The notes under the pieces were generated by a model, which worked only from the letters and a program-made list of their open reading frames with translations, was not told the origin of the DNA and did no database searches. Below are positions 50,911 through 58,680 of a stretch of DNA of 64,000 nucleotides, in pieces. Position numbers and translations under genes: made by a program. Source of the DNA: Flagellimonas amoyensis (GTDB lineage Bacteria > Bacteroidota > Bacteroidia > Flavobacteriales > Flavobacteriaceae); NCBI RefSeq assembly GCF_003058265.1, contig NZ_QBUK01000006.1, positions 1-64,000 of the forward strand, in the 5' to 3' direction. Numbering within the stretch: the first letter of the stretch is position 1; the number at the start of each line of letters is the position of its first letter.

Positions 50911-51369
50911 ATGAGACGTGCAGTGTTCCCCGGTTCTTTTGACCCCCTTACCCTTGGGCATTTCGACATCATAAACAGGGGCGTCACCCTCTTTGATGAA
51001 CTGGTGATTGCCATCGGGATCAATGCCGACAAAAAATACATGTTCTCCCTGGAGGAACGTACAAAGTTCATTGAGGAGGCCTTCAAGGACCAGCCCAAGA
51101 TAAAGGTGATGACCTATGAGGGCATGACCGTGGACTTCTGTAAAAAAATCGGGGCAAGTTTTATTTTGAGGGGGCTCCGGAACCCTGCTGACTTTGAGTT
51201 TGAAAAGGCCATAGCCCACACCAACCGCAAACTTTCCGAAATAGAGACCGTGTTTTTATTGACCTCATCAGGCAAATCCTACATCAGCTCTTCCATCGTT
51301 AGGGACGTTATTCGCAACGGTGGTGACTATACGGGGCTGGTTCCCGAAACAGTCGTAGTCAACTTCTGA
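50911..51369 (+). CDS. coaD: Phosphopantetheine adenylyltransferase
   Basis: The 152-residue nucleotidyltransferase carries out the penultimate step of coenzyme A synthesis. The (T/H)xGH motif appears in FPGSFDPLTLGHFDIINRG, and the C-terminal ISSSIVRDVIRNGGDYTGLVPE matches the ATP-binding ISSTxVR motif. The phosphopantetheine pocket residues are in FILRGLRNPADFEFE. It sits between ddl and a histidine kinase gene. Confidence 0.98.
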   Translation: MRRAVFPGSFDPLTLGHFDIINRGVTLFDELVIAIGINADKKYMFSLEERTKFIEEAFKDQPKIKVMTYEGMTVDFCKKIGASFILRGLRNPADFEFEKAIAHTNRKLSEIETVFLLTSSGKSYISSSIVRDVIRNGGDYTGLVPETVVVNF

Positions 51370-51429
51370 TTCTTTTACTACATATTTTTCTGTCATTTTC
51401 AATATTTCCATTGAAATACCACCACAATA

Positions 51430-51443
51430 TTGACATATGTCAA
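51430..51443. promoter_or_regulatory. 14-bp palindrome upstream of the histidine kinase gene
   Basis: TTGACATATGTCAA is a perfect palindrome in the 187-bp gap between coaD and the kinase gene, about 115 bp before the proposed TTG start. A 7-bp inverted repeat (TTTCAAT/ATTGAAA, 51397-51416) precedes it. It could be an operator, but no regulator can be assigned. Confidence 0.35.
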
Positions 51444-51556
51444 GAAAACAACATTTTTCGGGCCTTTCACAACAATAAATAAGTAGGCTGACACATTACC
51501 CTTACATTGGTCAGAAATTTCTTTAGAGCATAAAGTTTCCCTAATACCCCCGAGTT

Positions 51557-53386
51557 TTGAAAGCAGTCGAGAGAATTGCACAACACTACTTACTGAAACA
51601 ATTGCCCAAAGCAACTGCCCTGGTCGCTATGGACGGAATGGTTTCGGACGCCTCAGATTCATGGCTGAATATTTTTGGGATAGCCCCAAAGGACAGTATT
51701 GGGGTCAATATTTTTGCCCTCTACGGAGAAAGTGATGCCCTAAGGGAAAAGCTAATGGAGAGTCGAACATTTTCCTTAAGACATTGTATTGGGAAAGAGA
51801 TGGACAAGCGTTGGCTTGAAAGCACCTTTGCTCCTTGGTACGATGAAAAGGAAAATATAATAGGCACCATTATCCAGACCGATGACATTTCCCGAGAAGT
51901 GGAGAAAGAACGGGAGTTGGAGAAGGTAAACCACATCCTGAAGACCAAATCCGAGGTATCACAAGTGGGTTGCTGGGAATATACGATCGAGACAGAAGAA
52001 CTTTTTTGGTGCGATGAAACCAAGAAGATTCACCATGTAGACCCATCCTACACTCCCAATGTGACCGATGCCATAGCCTTTTACAAACAGGGATATAGCC
52101 GCAACAAAATAGCAATGCTCGTCCACAGTGCCATCAACGAGGGAACCCCTTTCAATAAAAAATTGACCATTGTGACCCAAGATGGTGAAGAAAAATGGGT
52201 AAGTGCCGCAGGAAAACCGGTACTTGAAAATGGCAAGATCGTAAAATTGTTCGGGACCATTCAGGACATCAATGTGCAGGTCACTACCGAAACCAGGATC
52301 AAGCACCACCAGCAATTGCTCACCGCCCTTATTGACAACCTTCCACTGAACGTGTTCGTGAAGGACTTGGATTCCAGAAAAATCTTGGTCAACAAGGCCG
52401 AATGTCAATATTTGGAAAAAAGTGCCAAGGACCTTATTGGCAAAACCGATTTTGACCTTTATGAAACGGAGGTCGCCAAAATATCGAGGGAAGAGGACCT
52501 TGAAGTGATCAGGACCCTAAAGCCCATGCTCGGGAAGGAGACCATCAGCATCAAGAAAAATGGAAAGGCCACCAATTTCCTGACCTCCAAGATACCCCTC
52601 TTCGACCTCGAAGGAAAGATAAGTGGCCTCATCGGCATAGGCATGGACATCACGGCCATGAAGAAAAAGGAGGATCAGTTGAGGAACTTGATCAACATTA
52701 CCTCCGTACAGAACAAAAAGCTCATCAATTTTGCCCACATCGTATCGCACAACCTGCGTTCGCACTCGGCAAACTTCTCCATGCTGCTGAAGTTTTTGTC
52801 CGAAGAGGAAAATGAAACGGAAAAGGCACATATCATGGAAATGCTCAACCAAGCATCCGACAGTTTGCTGGAGACCTTGGAGAACCTCAACCAGGTCGTG
52901 GACATCAACACCAATGTGACCTTGAGCAAACAACCGCTCAACCTGAACTTAAGTATATCCAAAGTACGTCAGAACCTTTCCGCTTTCCTGGAAAAGAACA
53001 AGGTAAACATCATCAACAACATCCCAGCGGACATGATGGTATGGAGCGTTCCCGCCTATTTGGACAGCATTATACTGAACTTGGTCACCAATGCCGTAAA
53101 ATACAGCAGTCCGGACAGGAACCCTATCATTACCATGGATGCAAAAAAGGGAGAGAAAACATTAATTTTCAGCGTATCGGACAACGGTATGGGAATAGAC
53201 CTTGAAAGATATGGCGATAAAATATTTGGCATGTATAAAACGTTCCATAATAGGAAGGATGCCAAAGGTATAGGCCTATATATCATCAAAAATCAGATAG
53301 AGGCCATGGGCGGAAGTATAACAGTTAATAGTGAAGTGGACAAAGGTGCTACCTTCAATGTATATTTTAATGAAGAAAGTAAGTAG
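51557..53386 (+). CDS. Cytoplasmic multi-PAS sensor histidine kinase
   Basis: The 609-residue kinase lacks membrane segments. Three PAS domains can be outlined at about 15-120, 135-245 and 258-375 (the last with NVFVKDLDSRKILVNKAECQYLEKSAKDLIGKTDFDLY). Next is a dimerisation domain with the phospho-acceptor His398 (FAHIVSHNLRSHSANF) and an HATPase domain with N box LNLVTNAVKYS, G1 SDNGMGID and G2 KGIGLYIIKNQIEAMGG. The start is a TTG at 51557; the next in-frame ATGs (51629, 51638) would cut into the first PAS domain. The response regulator gene overlaps its end by 17 bp, so they are a cognate pair. The signal is unknown. Confidence 0.92.
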   Translation: MKAVERIAQHYLLKQLPKATALVAMDGMVSDASDSWLNIFGIAPKDSIGVNIFALYGESDALREKLMESRTFSLRHCIGKEMDKRWLESTFAPWYDEKENIIGTIIQTDDISREVEKERELEKVNHILKTKSEVSQVGCWEYTIETEELFWCDETKKIHHVDPSYTPNVTDAIAFYKQGYSRNKIAMLVHSAINEGTPFNKKLTIVTQDGEEKWVSAAGKPVLENGKIVKLFGTIQDINVQVTTETRIKHHQQLLTALIDNLPLNVFVKDLDSRKILVNKAECQYLEKSAKDLIGKTDFDLYETEVAKISREEDLEVIRTLKPMLGKETISIKKNGKATNFLTSKIPLFDLEGKISGLIGIGMDITAMKKKEDQLRNLINITSVQNKKLINFAHIVSHNLRSHSANFSMLLKFLSEEENETEKAHIMEMLNQASDSLLETLENLNQVVDINTNVTLSKQPLNLNLSISKVRQNLSAFLEKNKVNIINNIPADMMVWSVPAYLDSIILNLVTNAVKYSSPDRNPIITMDAKKGEKTLIFSVSDNGMGIDLERYGDKIFGMYKTFHNRKDAKGIGLYIIKNQIEAMGGSITVNSEVDKGATFNVYFNEESK

Positions 53387-53783
53387 TATTTTTATTGTGG
53401 ACGATGATCCCATAACCGTATTTGGCATTAAAAAAGTACTGAAACCAGTGGCCATGTGCGATGATGTGCAAATTTTCCAAAACGGAAAGGAAGCCTTTGA
53501 CGCCCTGAAGGAACGGACCGAGAAAGACCAATGCATTCCCGAAGTGATCTTTTTGGACATCAACATGCCCATCATGGACGGTTGGGATTTTCTGGAAGAA
53601 CTCATCCGCTTGGACATCAAGGAACACATCATCATCAACATGATCACGTCTTCCATAGACCCATTGGACTATCAAAAGTGGAACGAATTCAAGGACAAGT
53701 GCCCACACACGCTCAATTTTAAGAACAAGCCCATCTTCAAAATTGAGACCAGCGATTTGGACAGCATCAACATGGCCTCGTAA
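53370..53783 (+). CDS. Single-domain response regulator
   Basis: From ATG 53370 the product has 137 residues (MKKVSSIFIVDDDPITVFGIKK). A longer frame from 53331 lies inside the kinase gene and is unlikely. The receiver domain is complete: acidic cluster DDD at 11-13, phospho-acceptor Asp63 in VIFLDINMPIMDGW, a Thr/Ser switch in MITSSID and the conserved Lys in NKPIF. There is no output domain. It overlaps the kinase gene by 17 bp, so translation is probably coupled. Without an effector domain it would act by protein contact or as a phosphorelay intermediate, as in many flavobacterial PAS kinase/receiver pairs. Confidence 0.94.
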   Translation: MKKVSSIFIVDDDPITVFGIKKVLKPVAMCDDVQIFQNGKEAFDALKERTEKDQCIPEVIFLDINMPIMDGWDFLEELIRLDIKEHIIINMITSSIDPLDYQKWNEFKDKCPHTLNFKNKPIFKIETSDLDSINMAS

Positions 53784-53796
53784 GCAGATAATTCGT

Positions 53797-53804
53797 TATT
53801 TTTG
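53797..53804 (+). promoter_or_regulatory. Candidate -7 box of the M14 carboxypeptidase gene
   Basis: TATTTTTG, 14 bp after the response regulator stop and 57 nt before the proposed TTG start. No -33 TTG seen. Confidence 0.4.
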
Positions 53805-53860
53805 GGATTGCCAAAAGGTCAATTCCTTTTTGGTCCAACTGATAACAAATACGTGCCACC

Positions 53861-55636
53861 TTGAAACATATCCTCTTTTTTGCAGTCCTGCTCCTGTTCA
53901 TTTCCTGTGAAACCGAAACACAGAACAAGGAAACCTCTTACCAGACCGTTTACGAAGCATCTGGGGAGAAAGAGACCGCTACCTACGCCGAGACCATTGA
54001 TTTCTATATAAAGTTGGCCCGTGACTTTCCCCAGATAAACATACACACCATTGGAAAGACAGATAGTGGACAACCCCTTCACATGGTGACCTTCAACCCG
54101 GATGGCGACTTCAACTTTGAGAACATCCGAAAAGAAAAATCGATCATCCTCATCAACAATGGCATACACCCAGGAGAAAGTGATGGCATAGACGCCACGA
54201 TGATGCTCTATAGGGACCTTGCCACCAAGAATGTGCCGGCACCCGAAAAAACGGTATTGGTCACCATACCTATCTACAATATTGGAGGTGCCCTCAACAG
54301 GAACTCCACCACCAGGGCCAACCAAAATGGTCCGCTGGAATATGGTTTTCGGGGAAATGCCCTGAACTATGACCTGAACAGGGACTTCATCAAAATGGAC
54401 TCCAAGAACGCCAAGACCTTCGCGGACATCTTCCATTTGGTAAAGCCCGATGTGTTCATAGACAATCACGTCAGCAACGGCGCCGACTATCAATACACAT
54501 TGACCCATTTGTTCACCCAACACAACAAGTTGGGCGGAGATCTCGGAAAATACCTCTACAGTTCCTTCATGCCCGACATTGAAAAGTCGTTGGCCGAAAA
54601 AGATTGGGACATCACGCCTTATGTGAACGTTTTCAATATGCCCCCGGAGTTGGGTTTCAGTCAATTTATAGACCATCCCAGGTATTCCACAGGCTATACC
54701 ACACTTTGGAGCACTTTGGGACTGATGGTGGAAACCCATATGCTAAAACCCTACAAACAAAGGGTAGATGGCACCTACGAGATCATGGAAAGCTTGATTG
54801 CCGTAGTGGAAAAAGAGCATGAAAACATAAAGAACCTACGCAAAGAGACCTTGGAAAAAAACCTCGATCTCACCGAATATTACCTGAACTGGCAAGTGGA
54901 CACCACACAAAGTTCCACACTCCAGTTTAAAGGATTTGAAGCGGAGCAGCTTACGAGCGAGGTGACCGGACTTCCGCGTTTAAAATATGACCGGACAAAA
55001 CCCTTTACCAAAGAAGTGGTCTATCAGGACCAATATTACCCCACCGATACTGTTTCCGTTCCCGATGCCTACATCATCAGACAGAGCCAACAGAAGGTCA
55101 TAGAAAGATTGGAGGCCAACAAGATCCAATACTTCAAACTGGACAAGGATACTTCCCTGAACGTGGAGACCTATACCATCTTGGACTACAAGACCCGGAA
55201 CGCACCCTACGAAGGACATTACCTCCATTATGGCACCAAGGTGGAGAAAAACACCAAAAAGGTCAGTTTTAAACCAGGGGATTATGTGATACCTACCCGT
55301 CAACCGGGCATAAGGTACCTTCTGGAAACCTTGGAGCCACATGCCGTGGACTCCTTTTTCAACTGGAACTTCTTTGACACCTTCCTTCAGCAGAAAGAGG
55401 GCTTTTCGCCCTATGTTTTTGAAGATGTCGCCTTGGATATGCTACAGAAAGATACCATACTTCGCCAAAATTTTGAGACCAAAAAGAAGCTGGACCTCAA
55501 TTTTGCGAACAACTGGTACGCACAACTGGATTGGATTTTTGAACGCTCCGTACATCTGGAGGAAGCCTATCTCTCCTACCCTGTATATCGGGTGGCAAAG
55601 GGTAGCGAAGCCTCTGGCATATTGGCTAGGAAATAA
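53861..55636 (+). CDS. M14-family zinc carboxypeptidase, lipoprotein
   Basis: The 591-residue protein starts at a TTG (no suitable ATG precedes the signal). It has a lipoprotein signal, KHILFFAVLLLFISCETE, with lipobox LFISC. The M14 zinc site is complete: NNGIHPGESDGIDATMML (HxxE), the second His in FIDNHVSNGADY, and the catalytic Glu probably in MVETHMLKPY. The substrate-binding NYDLNRD loop (ALNYDLNRDFIKMDS) is also present. The C-terminal ~230 residues form an accessory region without a familiar motif. It probably trims peptides at the cell surface or periplasm. Its 3' end overlaps the convergent Nudix gene by 11 bp. Confidence 0.93.
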   Translation: MKHILFFAVLLLFISCETETQNKETSYQTVYEASGEKETATYAETIDFYIKLARDFPQINIHTIGKTDSGQPLHMVTFNPDGDFNFENIRKEKSIILINNGIHPGESDGIDATMMLYRDLATKNVPAPEKTVLVTIPIYNIGGALNRNSTTRANQNGPLEYGFRGNALNYDLNRDFIKMDSKNAKTFADIFHLVKPDVFIDNHVSNGADYQYTLTHLFTQHNKLGGDLGKYLYSSFMPDIEKSLAEKDWDITPYVNVFNMPPELGFSQFIDHPRYSTGYTTLWSTLGLMVETHMLKPYKQRVDGTYEIMESLIAVVEKEHENIKNLRKETLEKNLDLTEYYLNWQVDTTQSSTLQFKGFEAEQLTSEVTGLPRLKYDRTKPFTKEVVYQDQYYPTDTVSVPDAYIIRQSQQKVIERLEANKIQYFKLDKDTSLNVETYTILDYKTRNAPYEGHYLHYGTKVEKNTKKVSFKPGDYVIPTRQPGIRYLLETLEPHAVDSFFNWNFFDTFLQQKEGFSPYVFEDVALDMLQKDTILRQNFETKKKLDLNFANNWYAQLDWIFERSVHLEEAYLSYPVYRVAKGSEASGILARK

Positions 55637-56225
55637 AGGGGTCGGCAAACAATATCCTGATATTGTTGTACGAATTTTTTAGGGCCTTTGCAGCCTTTTC
55701 AGGGCCTTTCCATTTCACCTTTTTGATACCTTCGGCCTTCTCGGCAACCAATTTTCCGGTATAGTCCGTGGACATGAGGAACCAATGGGTCTGCTTTAAC
55801 CGATATTCCCCATTCCGTTTGAAAACATGGTAGGTGGTACGCAGAAATTTTTCAATCACGAGGTCTTTCACCCCGGTCTCCTCCTCCACTTCGCGGATAG
55901 CGGCTCTTTCAATGGATTCCCCTTTGTCCACCTTTCCCTTCGGCAGGTCCCATTTTCCATTTCTGTGGATGAACAGTACCTTGCCCTTTGCGTTCACCAC
56001 AAAGCCTCCACCTGCGACCACCACGGGAATCTTGTGCATGAAAAGCTTGAGTATCTTGTCCCTGTCCGGATGGTACAGGTAGGCCTTTTTCAATTTCTTT
56101 TTGGACAACAGCTCAATGGCCTCCATAATGGAATCACCGTCCAATGAAAACAGGTTTCCGTTGGATTTTTCAGGGCGCTCGTTTGTTAAGATCAGTGGGG
56201 ACTCATTAACAAAAACTTCATACAT
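55626..56225 (-). CDS. Nudix hydrolase
   Basis: The 199-residue protein has an N-terminal ~65-residue extension followed by a Nudix domain. The Nudix box reads GKVDKGESIERAAIREVEEETG (GX5EX7REUXEEXGU; the full box fits at about residues 97-119), with VVAGGGFVVNAKGKVLFIHRNGKWDLPKG before it. It hydrolyses a nucleoside diphosphate linked to another group; the substrate is unknown. The ATG (56225) lies only 7 bp from the divergent pyrE ATG (56233), and its 3' end overlaps the M14 gene. Confidence 0.93.
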   Translation of the reverse strand: MYEVFVNESPLILTNERPEKSNGNLFSLDGDSIMEAIELLSKKKLKKAYLYHPDRDKILKLFMHKIPVVVAGGGFVVNAKGKVLFIHRNGKWDLPKGKVDKGESIERAAIREVEEETGVKDLVIEKFLRTTYHVFKRNGEYRLKQTHWFLMSTDYTGKLVAEKAEGIKKVKWKGPEKAAKALKNSYNNIRILFADPFIS

Positions 56226-56228
56226 TTG
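56221..56228 (+). promoter_or_regulatory. Candidate -7 box of pyrE, overlapping the Nudix start codon
   Basis: TACATTTG (TAnnTTTG) ends 4 nt before the pyrE ATG and covers the start codon of the divergent Nudix gene. If used, the pyrE mRNA would be almost leaderless. No -33 TTG is seen at the right distance. Confidence 0.5.
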
Positions 56229-56232
56229 CGCA

Positions 56233-56871
56233 ATGGTTTTAGATAAGGGAATTGCTAAAAAGACAGCGGAGCTGCTTTTACAAATTAATGCAATAAAGTT
56301 GGAACCCGAAAATCCGTTTACATGGGCATCCGGGTGGAAATCCCCAATTTATTGCGACAATAGGATTATGCTCTCCTATCCGGAAATCCGGAATTTTGTG
56401 AGAGAGGAAATGGCCAAACAAGTGGAAAACCTCTACGGAAAGCCCGATGTGATCGCCGGGGTGGCCACAGGTGCCATAGGCATAGGCATTTTGGTGGCAG
56501 AAGCACTGGGATTGCCCTTCATCTATGTGAGGCCCGAACCCAAATCCCATGGACGGCAGAACCAGATAGAAGGCCAATTTGAATCCGGCCAATCCGTTGT
56601 GGTCATCGAAGACCTTATCAGTACCGGGAAAAGCAGTCTCAATGCCGTTAAGGCCCTAAAGGACCAAAATGCAAAAGTAAAGGGCATGCTGGCCATCTTT
56701 ACCTACGGTTTCCCCGTGGCGACCACCAATTTTGAGCAGGAAGGTGTGGAACTGCACACACTCTCCGACTACGAACATTTGGTGGAGCAGGCCTCCGAGA
56801 CCCATTACATCAAAGAATCACAATTGAAGACCCTGCTGGAGTGGAGATCCAATCCGCAGGAATGGAAATAA
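56233..56871 (+). CDS. pyrE: Orotate phosphoribosyltransferase
   Basis: From ATG 56233 (MVLDKGIAKKTAELLLQINAIKLEPENPFTWASGWKSPIYCDNR) the enzyme has 212 residues. A frame from 56101 would run antisense through the Nudix gene and is rejected. It makes orotidine monophosphate from orotate and PRPP in pyrimidine synthesis. The PRPP-binding motif is VVVIEDLISTGKSS, and VRPEPKSHGRQNQIEG is the flexible catalytic loop with its Lys. The SRPBCC gene follows after 9 bp, probably in the same operon. Confidence 0.97.
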   Translation: MVLDKGIAKKTAELLLQINAIKLEPENPFTWASGWKSPIYCDNRIMLSYPEIRNFVREEMAKQVENLYGKPDVIAGVATGAIGIGILVAEALGLPFIYVRPEPKSHGRQNQIEGQFESGQSVVVIEDLISTGKSSLNAVKALKDQNAKVKGMLAIFTYGFPVATTNFEQEGVELHTLSDYEHLVEQASETHYIKESQLKTLLEWRSNPQEWK

Positions 56872-56880
56872 ACGAACATC

Positions 56881-57273
56881 ATGCACATAGAGACCTCCAA
56901 AAAGAAAGTATCCAAGAACGATAAGGACGTTTTTGATTTCCTCACGGACATCAAAAACTTTGAGACCCTGATGCCAGACAATATCGACAAGTTTGAGGTT
57001 CTGGATGAAAACACCTTCAAGTTTGCCCTAAAGGGCATGCCGGAAATCGTGCTTAGGTTGAAGGAACAATACCCCAATGACAAAGTGGTCCTTGGTGCCG
57101 CCAGTGACAAACTTCCCTTTACGTTGACGGCGGACATTACACCCTTGGGAGAAAATGAAAGCGAAGTGGGCCTAAGTTTTGAAGGTCAGTTCAACGCCAT
57201 GATGGCCATGATGATCAAATCGCCCATCACGAATTTCATGGAGACCCTTTCCAAAAACTTGGACAAAATATAA
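56881..57273 (+). CDS. SRPBCC-fold protein
   Basis: The 130-residue protein opens MHIETSKKKVSKNDKDVFDFLTDIKNFETLMPDNIDKFEVLDENTFKFALKGMPEIVLRLKE and ends with the long helix NAMMAMMIKSPITNFMETLSKNLDKI. This fits the START/SRPBCC (polyketide-cyclase-like or CoxG-like) fold, which binds hydrophobic ligands. Its ligand is unknown. It is regularly found next to pyrE in flavobacteria as I recall, and the 9-bp gap indicates one operon. Confidence 0.85.
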   Translation: MHIETSKKKVSKNDKDVFDFLTDIKNFETLMPDNIDKFEVLDENTFKFALKGMPEIVLRLKEQYPNDKVVLGAASDKLPFTLTADITPLGENESEVGLSFEGQFNAMMAMMIKSPITNFMETLSKNLDKI

Positions 57274-57468
57274 TCAAAAACGGCGGTGGGTTTGAGGCGG
57301 TAGTTTGCTGTATCCCCGTTCAAGTTCAAGCTGAAGTTTCAAGTTCAAGAACAAATCCCAAGTTCCAGGCTTCGGAAGGCAGGCAGGAAACTTCAAACCA
57401 TTCCGACTTCAAACATCGTCTAGCGAGCACCAACCTCCTGACTCTAAATTCCCATAACGAACAACAGT
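57274..57468. repeat. Intergenic low-complexity repeat region
   Basis: No gene is evident. CAAGTTCAAG occurs at 57321-57330 and 57340-57349 with related CTGAAGTTTC and AACTTCAAAC strings. The region resembles the short GAAGTC/TTCAAG-type repeats next to the inserted gene in the trp operon, and is probably decayed intergenic repeat sequence. Confidence 0.6.
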
Positions 57469-58215
57469 TCAATAGAGCAGGGTTACCTCTTTCAGGTCAA
57501 ATTCCCTAAAAATGTGGTCCTCAAGCTCCAAAACCAGCTTACCCATGGACGACACTCCACGGATGAACCCCATGAACAGCTCGCCATCGGCATGGGTAAA
57601 AGTGGAAGGCTTGTCCTTTCGGAACAGTCGATTTTCATAGGCAGGCAAGAGCTGTTCCATCGTTTGGCCCTCCATCCCATCCAAATGCGTTTGTAATTTT
57701 TCCAGAATCCGGTCCAAAAGTCCGTCAAGATCATAAAAATGGCCCGTGATGGATTTTAAGGAGGATGCTTTGTCCAGATTCCCAAAATCTTCTTGGTTCA
57801 CGTTCAGTCCTATCCCAATGATCGAATGCTGCACCCACTGCCCTTTTAGGACATTCTCGATCAAAATGCCACCGATTTTAAAAGAACCTGACATAATGTC
57901 GTTGGGCCATTTCACCTTCAAATCAGGTATGGCATGCTCCTCCAAGGCATCACAGACCGCCAATGACACCCCAATGTTCAACAAAAATTGCTGTTCTGCC
58001 AGCAACGAATCAAAGTGCTTCAAAACACTGAAAGTTAGGTTTTTACCCTCTTCAGATTCCCAAACGGAACCCATCTGTCCCCTACCCTTGAGCTGTTTCT
58101 TGGCCTCAATGGTGGTATAGTCTGCCAAGGGGCCGGATGACTGTAGGAGCCCCTTCAAAAATACATTCGTGGAATCCGTGGCATCAAGTTTGATTATCCG
58201 AGTATGTTCTCCCAA
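57469..58215 (-). CDS. birA: Biotin--[acetyl-CoA-carboxylase] ligase
   Basis: The 248-residue ligase biotinylates carboxyl carrier proteins. The catalytic core motifs are LDATDSTNVFL, KKQLKGRGQMGSVWESEEGKNLTFSVL (the GRGRxG-type biotinoyl-AMP loop, here GRGQMG) and KWPNDIMSGSFKIGGILIEN, with the SH3-like C-terminal domain at about 200-248. There is no N-terminal DNA-binding domain, so it is a monofunctional enzyme. It begins at a TTG (58215); the next ATG is deep in the core, so the TTG is likely real. It is divergent from rsfS, with 82 bp between them. Confidence 0.94.
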   Translation of the reverse strand: MGEHTRIIKLDATDSTNVFLKGLLQSSGPLADYTTIEAKKQLKGRGQMGSVWESEEGKNLTFSVLKHFDSLLAEQQFLLNIGVSLAVCDALEEHAIPDLKVKWPNDIMSGSFKIGGILIENVLKGQWVQHSIIGIGLNVNQEDFGNLDKASSLKSITGHFYDLDGLLDRILEKLQTHLDGMEGQTMEQLLPAYENRLFRKDKPSTFTHADGELFMGFIRGVSSMGKLVLELEDHIFREFDLKEVTLLY

Positions 58216-58270
58216 TGTGGTACGCCTTATCGATTTGTTAAAAACTAAGGCTAAGAAAACAAAAAAAATA

Positions 58271-58278
58271 TAACTTTG
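58271..58278 (+). promoter_or_regulatory. -7 box of the rsfS-ftsH operon
   Basis: TAACTTTG (TAnnTTTG) lies 19 nt before the rsfS ATG. No TTG at -33. It is in the 82-bp gap between the divergent birA and rsfS genes. Confidence 0.5.
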
Positions 58279-58297
58279 TAAAAACTAAAATTTTTGA

Positions 58298-58675
58298 ATG
58301 CAGAAAACGAAAGCCAGCGCAGATGAACTGATTGCCTTGATTTTGCACGGGATAGAAGACGTAAAGGGGGTTGATATAAATCTACTGGACCTAAGGGAAA
58401 TCGAAAACACAGTTTGTGACTACTTCATAATCTGCAACGGTACTTCCAACACGCATGTCAATGCAATCGTTTCCTCTATACAAAAAACCGTAAGCAAAGC
58501 CATCCAAGACAAGCCTTGGCACGTTGAAGGTTCAGACAATGCCGAATGGATATTGATGGACTACGTAAACGTGGTGGTACATGTATTTCAAAAACATATT
58601 AGGGAATTCTACGACATTGAAGGACTTTGGGGAGATGCCAAGGTAACGATGGTGGAGAGCAGCTACAATTCTTAA
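58298..58675 (+). CDS. rsfS: Ribosomal silencing factor RsfS
   Basis: The 125-residue protein of the RsfS/YbeB/Iojap family (GVDINLLDLREIENTVCDYFIICNGTSNTHVNAIVSSIQKTV, then KPWHVEGSDNAEWILMDYVNVVVHVFQKHIREFYDIEGLWGDA). It binds uL14 on the large subunit and blocks subunit joining when nutrients are scarce. ftsH starts 5 bp after its stop. With hpf elsewhere in the window this makes two ribosome-silencing factors. Confidence 0.97.
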   Translation: MQKTKASADELIALILHGIEDVKGVDINLLDLREIENTVCDYFIICNGTSNTHVNAIVSSIQKTVSKAIQDKPWHVEGSDNAEWILMDYVNVVVHVFQKHIREFYDIEGLWGDAKVTMVESSYNS

Positions 58676-58680
58676 AAAAA

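Noticed and set aside
53819-54739. Minus-strand frame of 306 codons over the M14 gene
   Set aside because: Antisense of the carboxypeptidase; no start context or domain.
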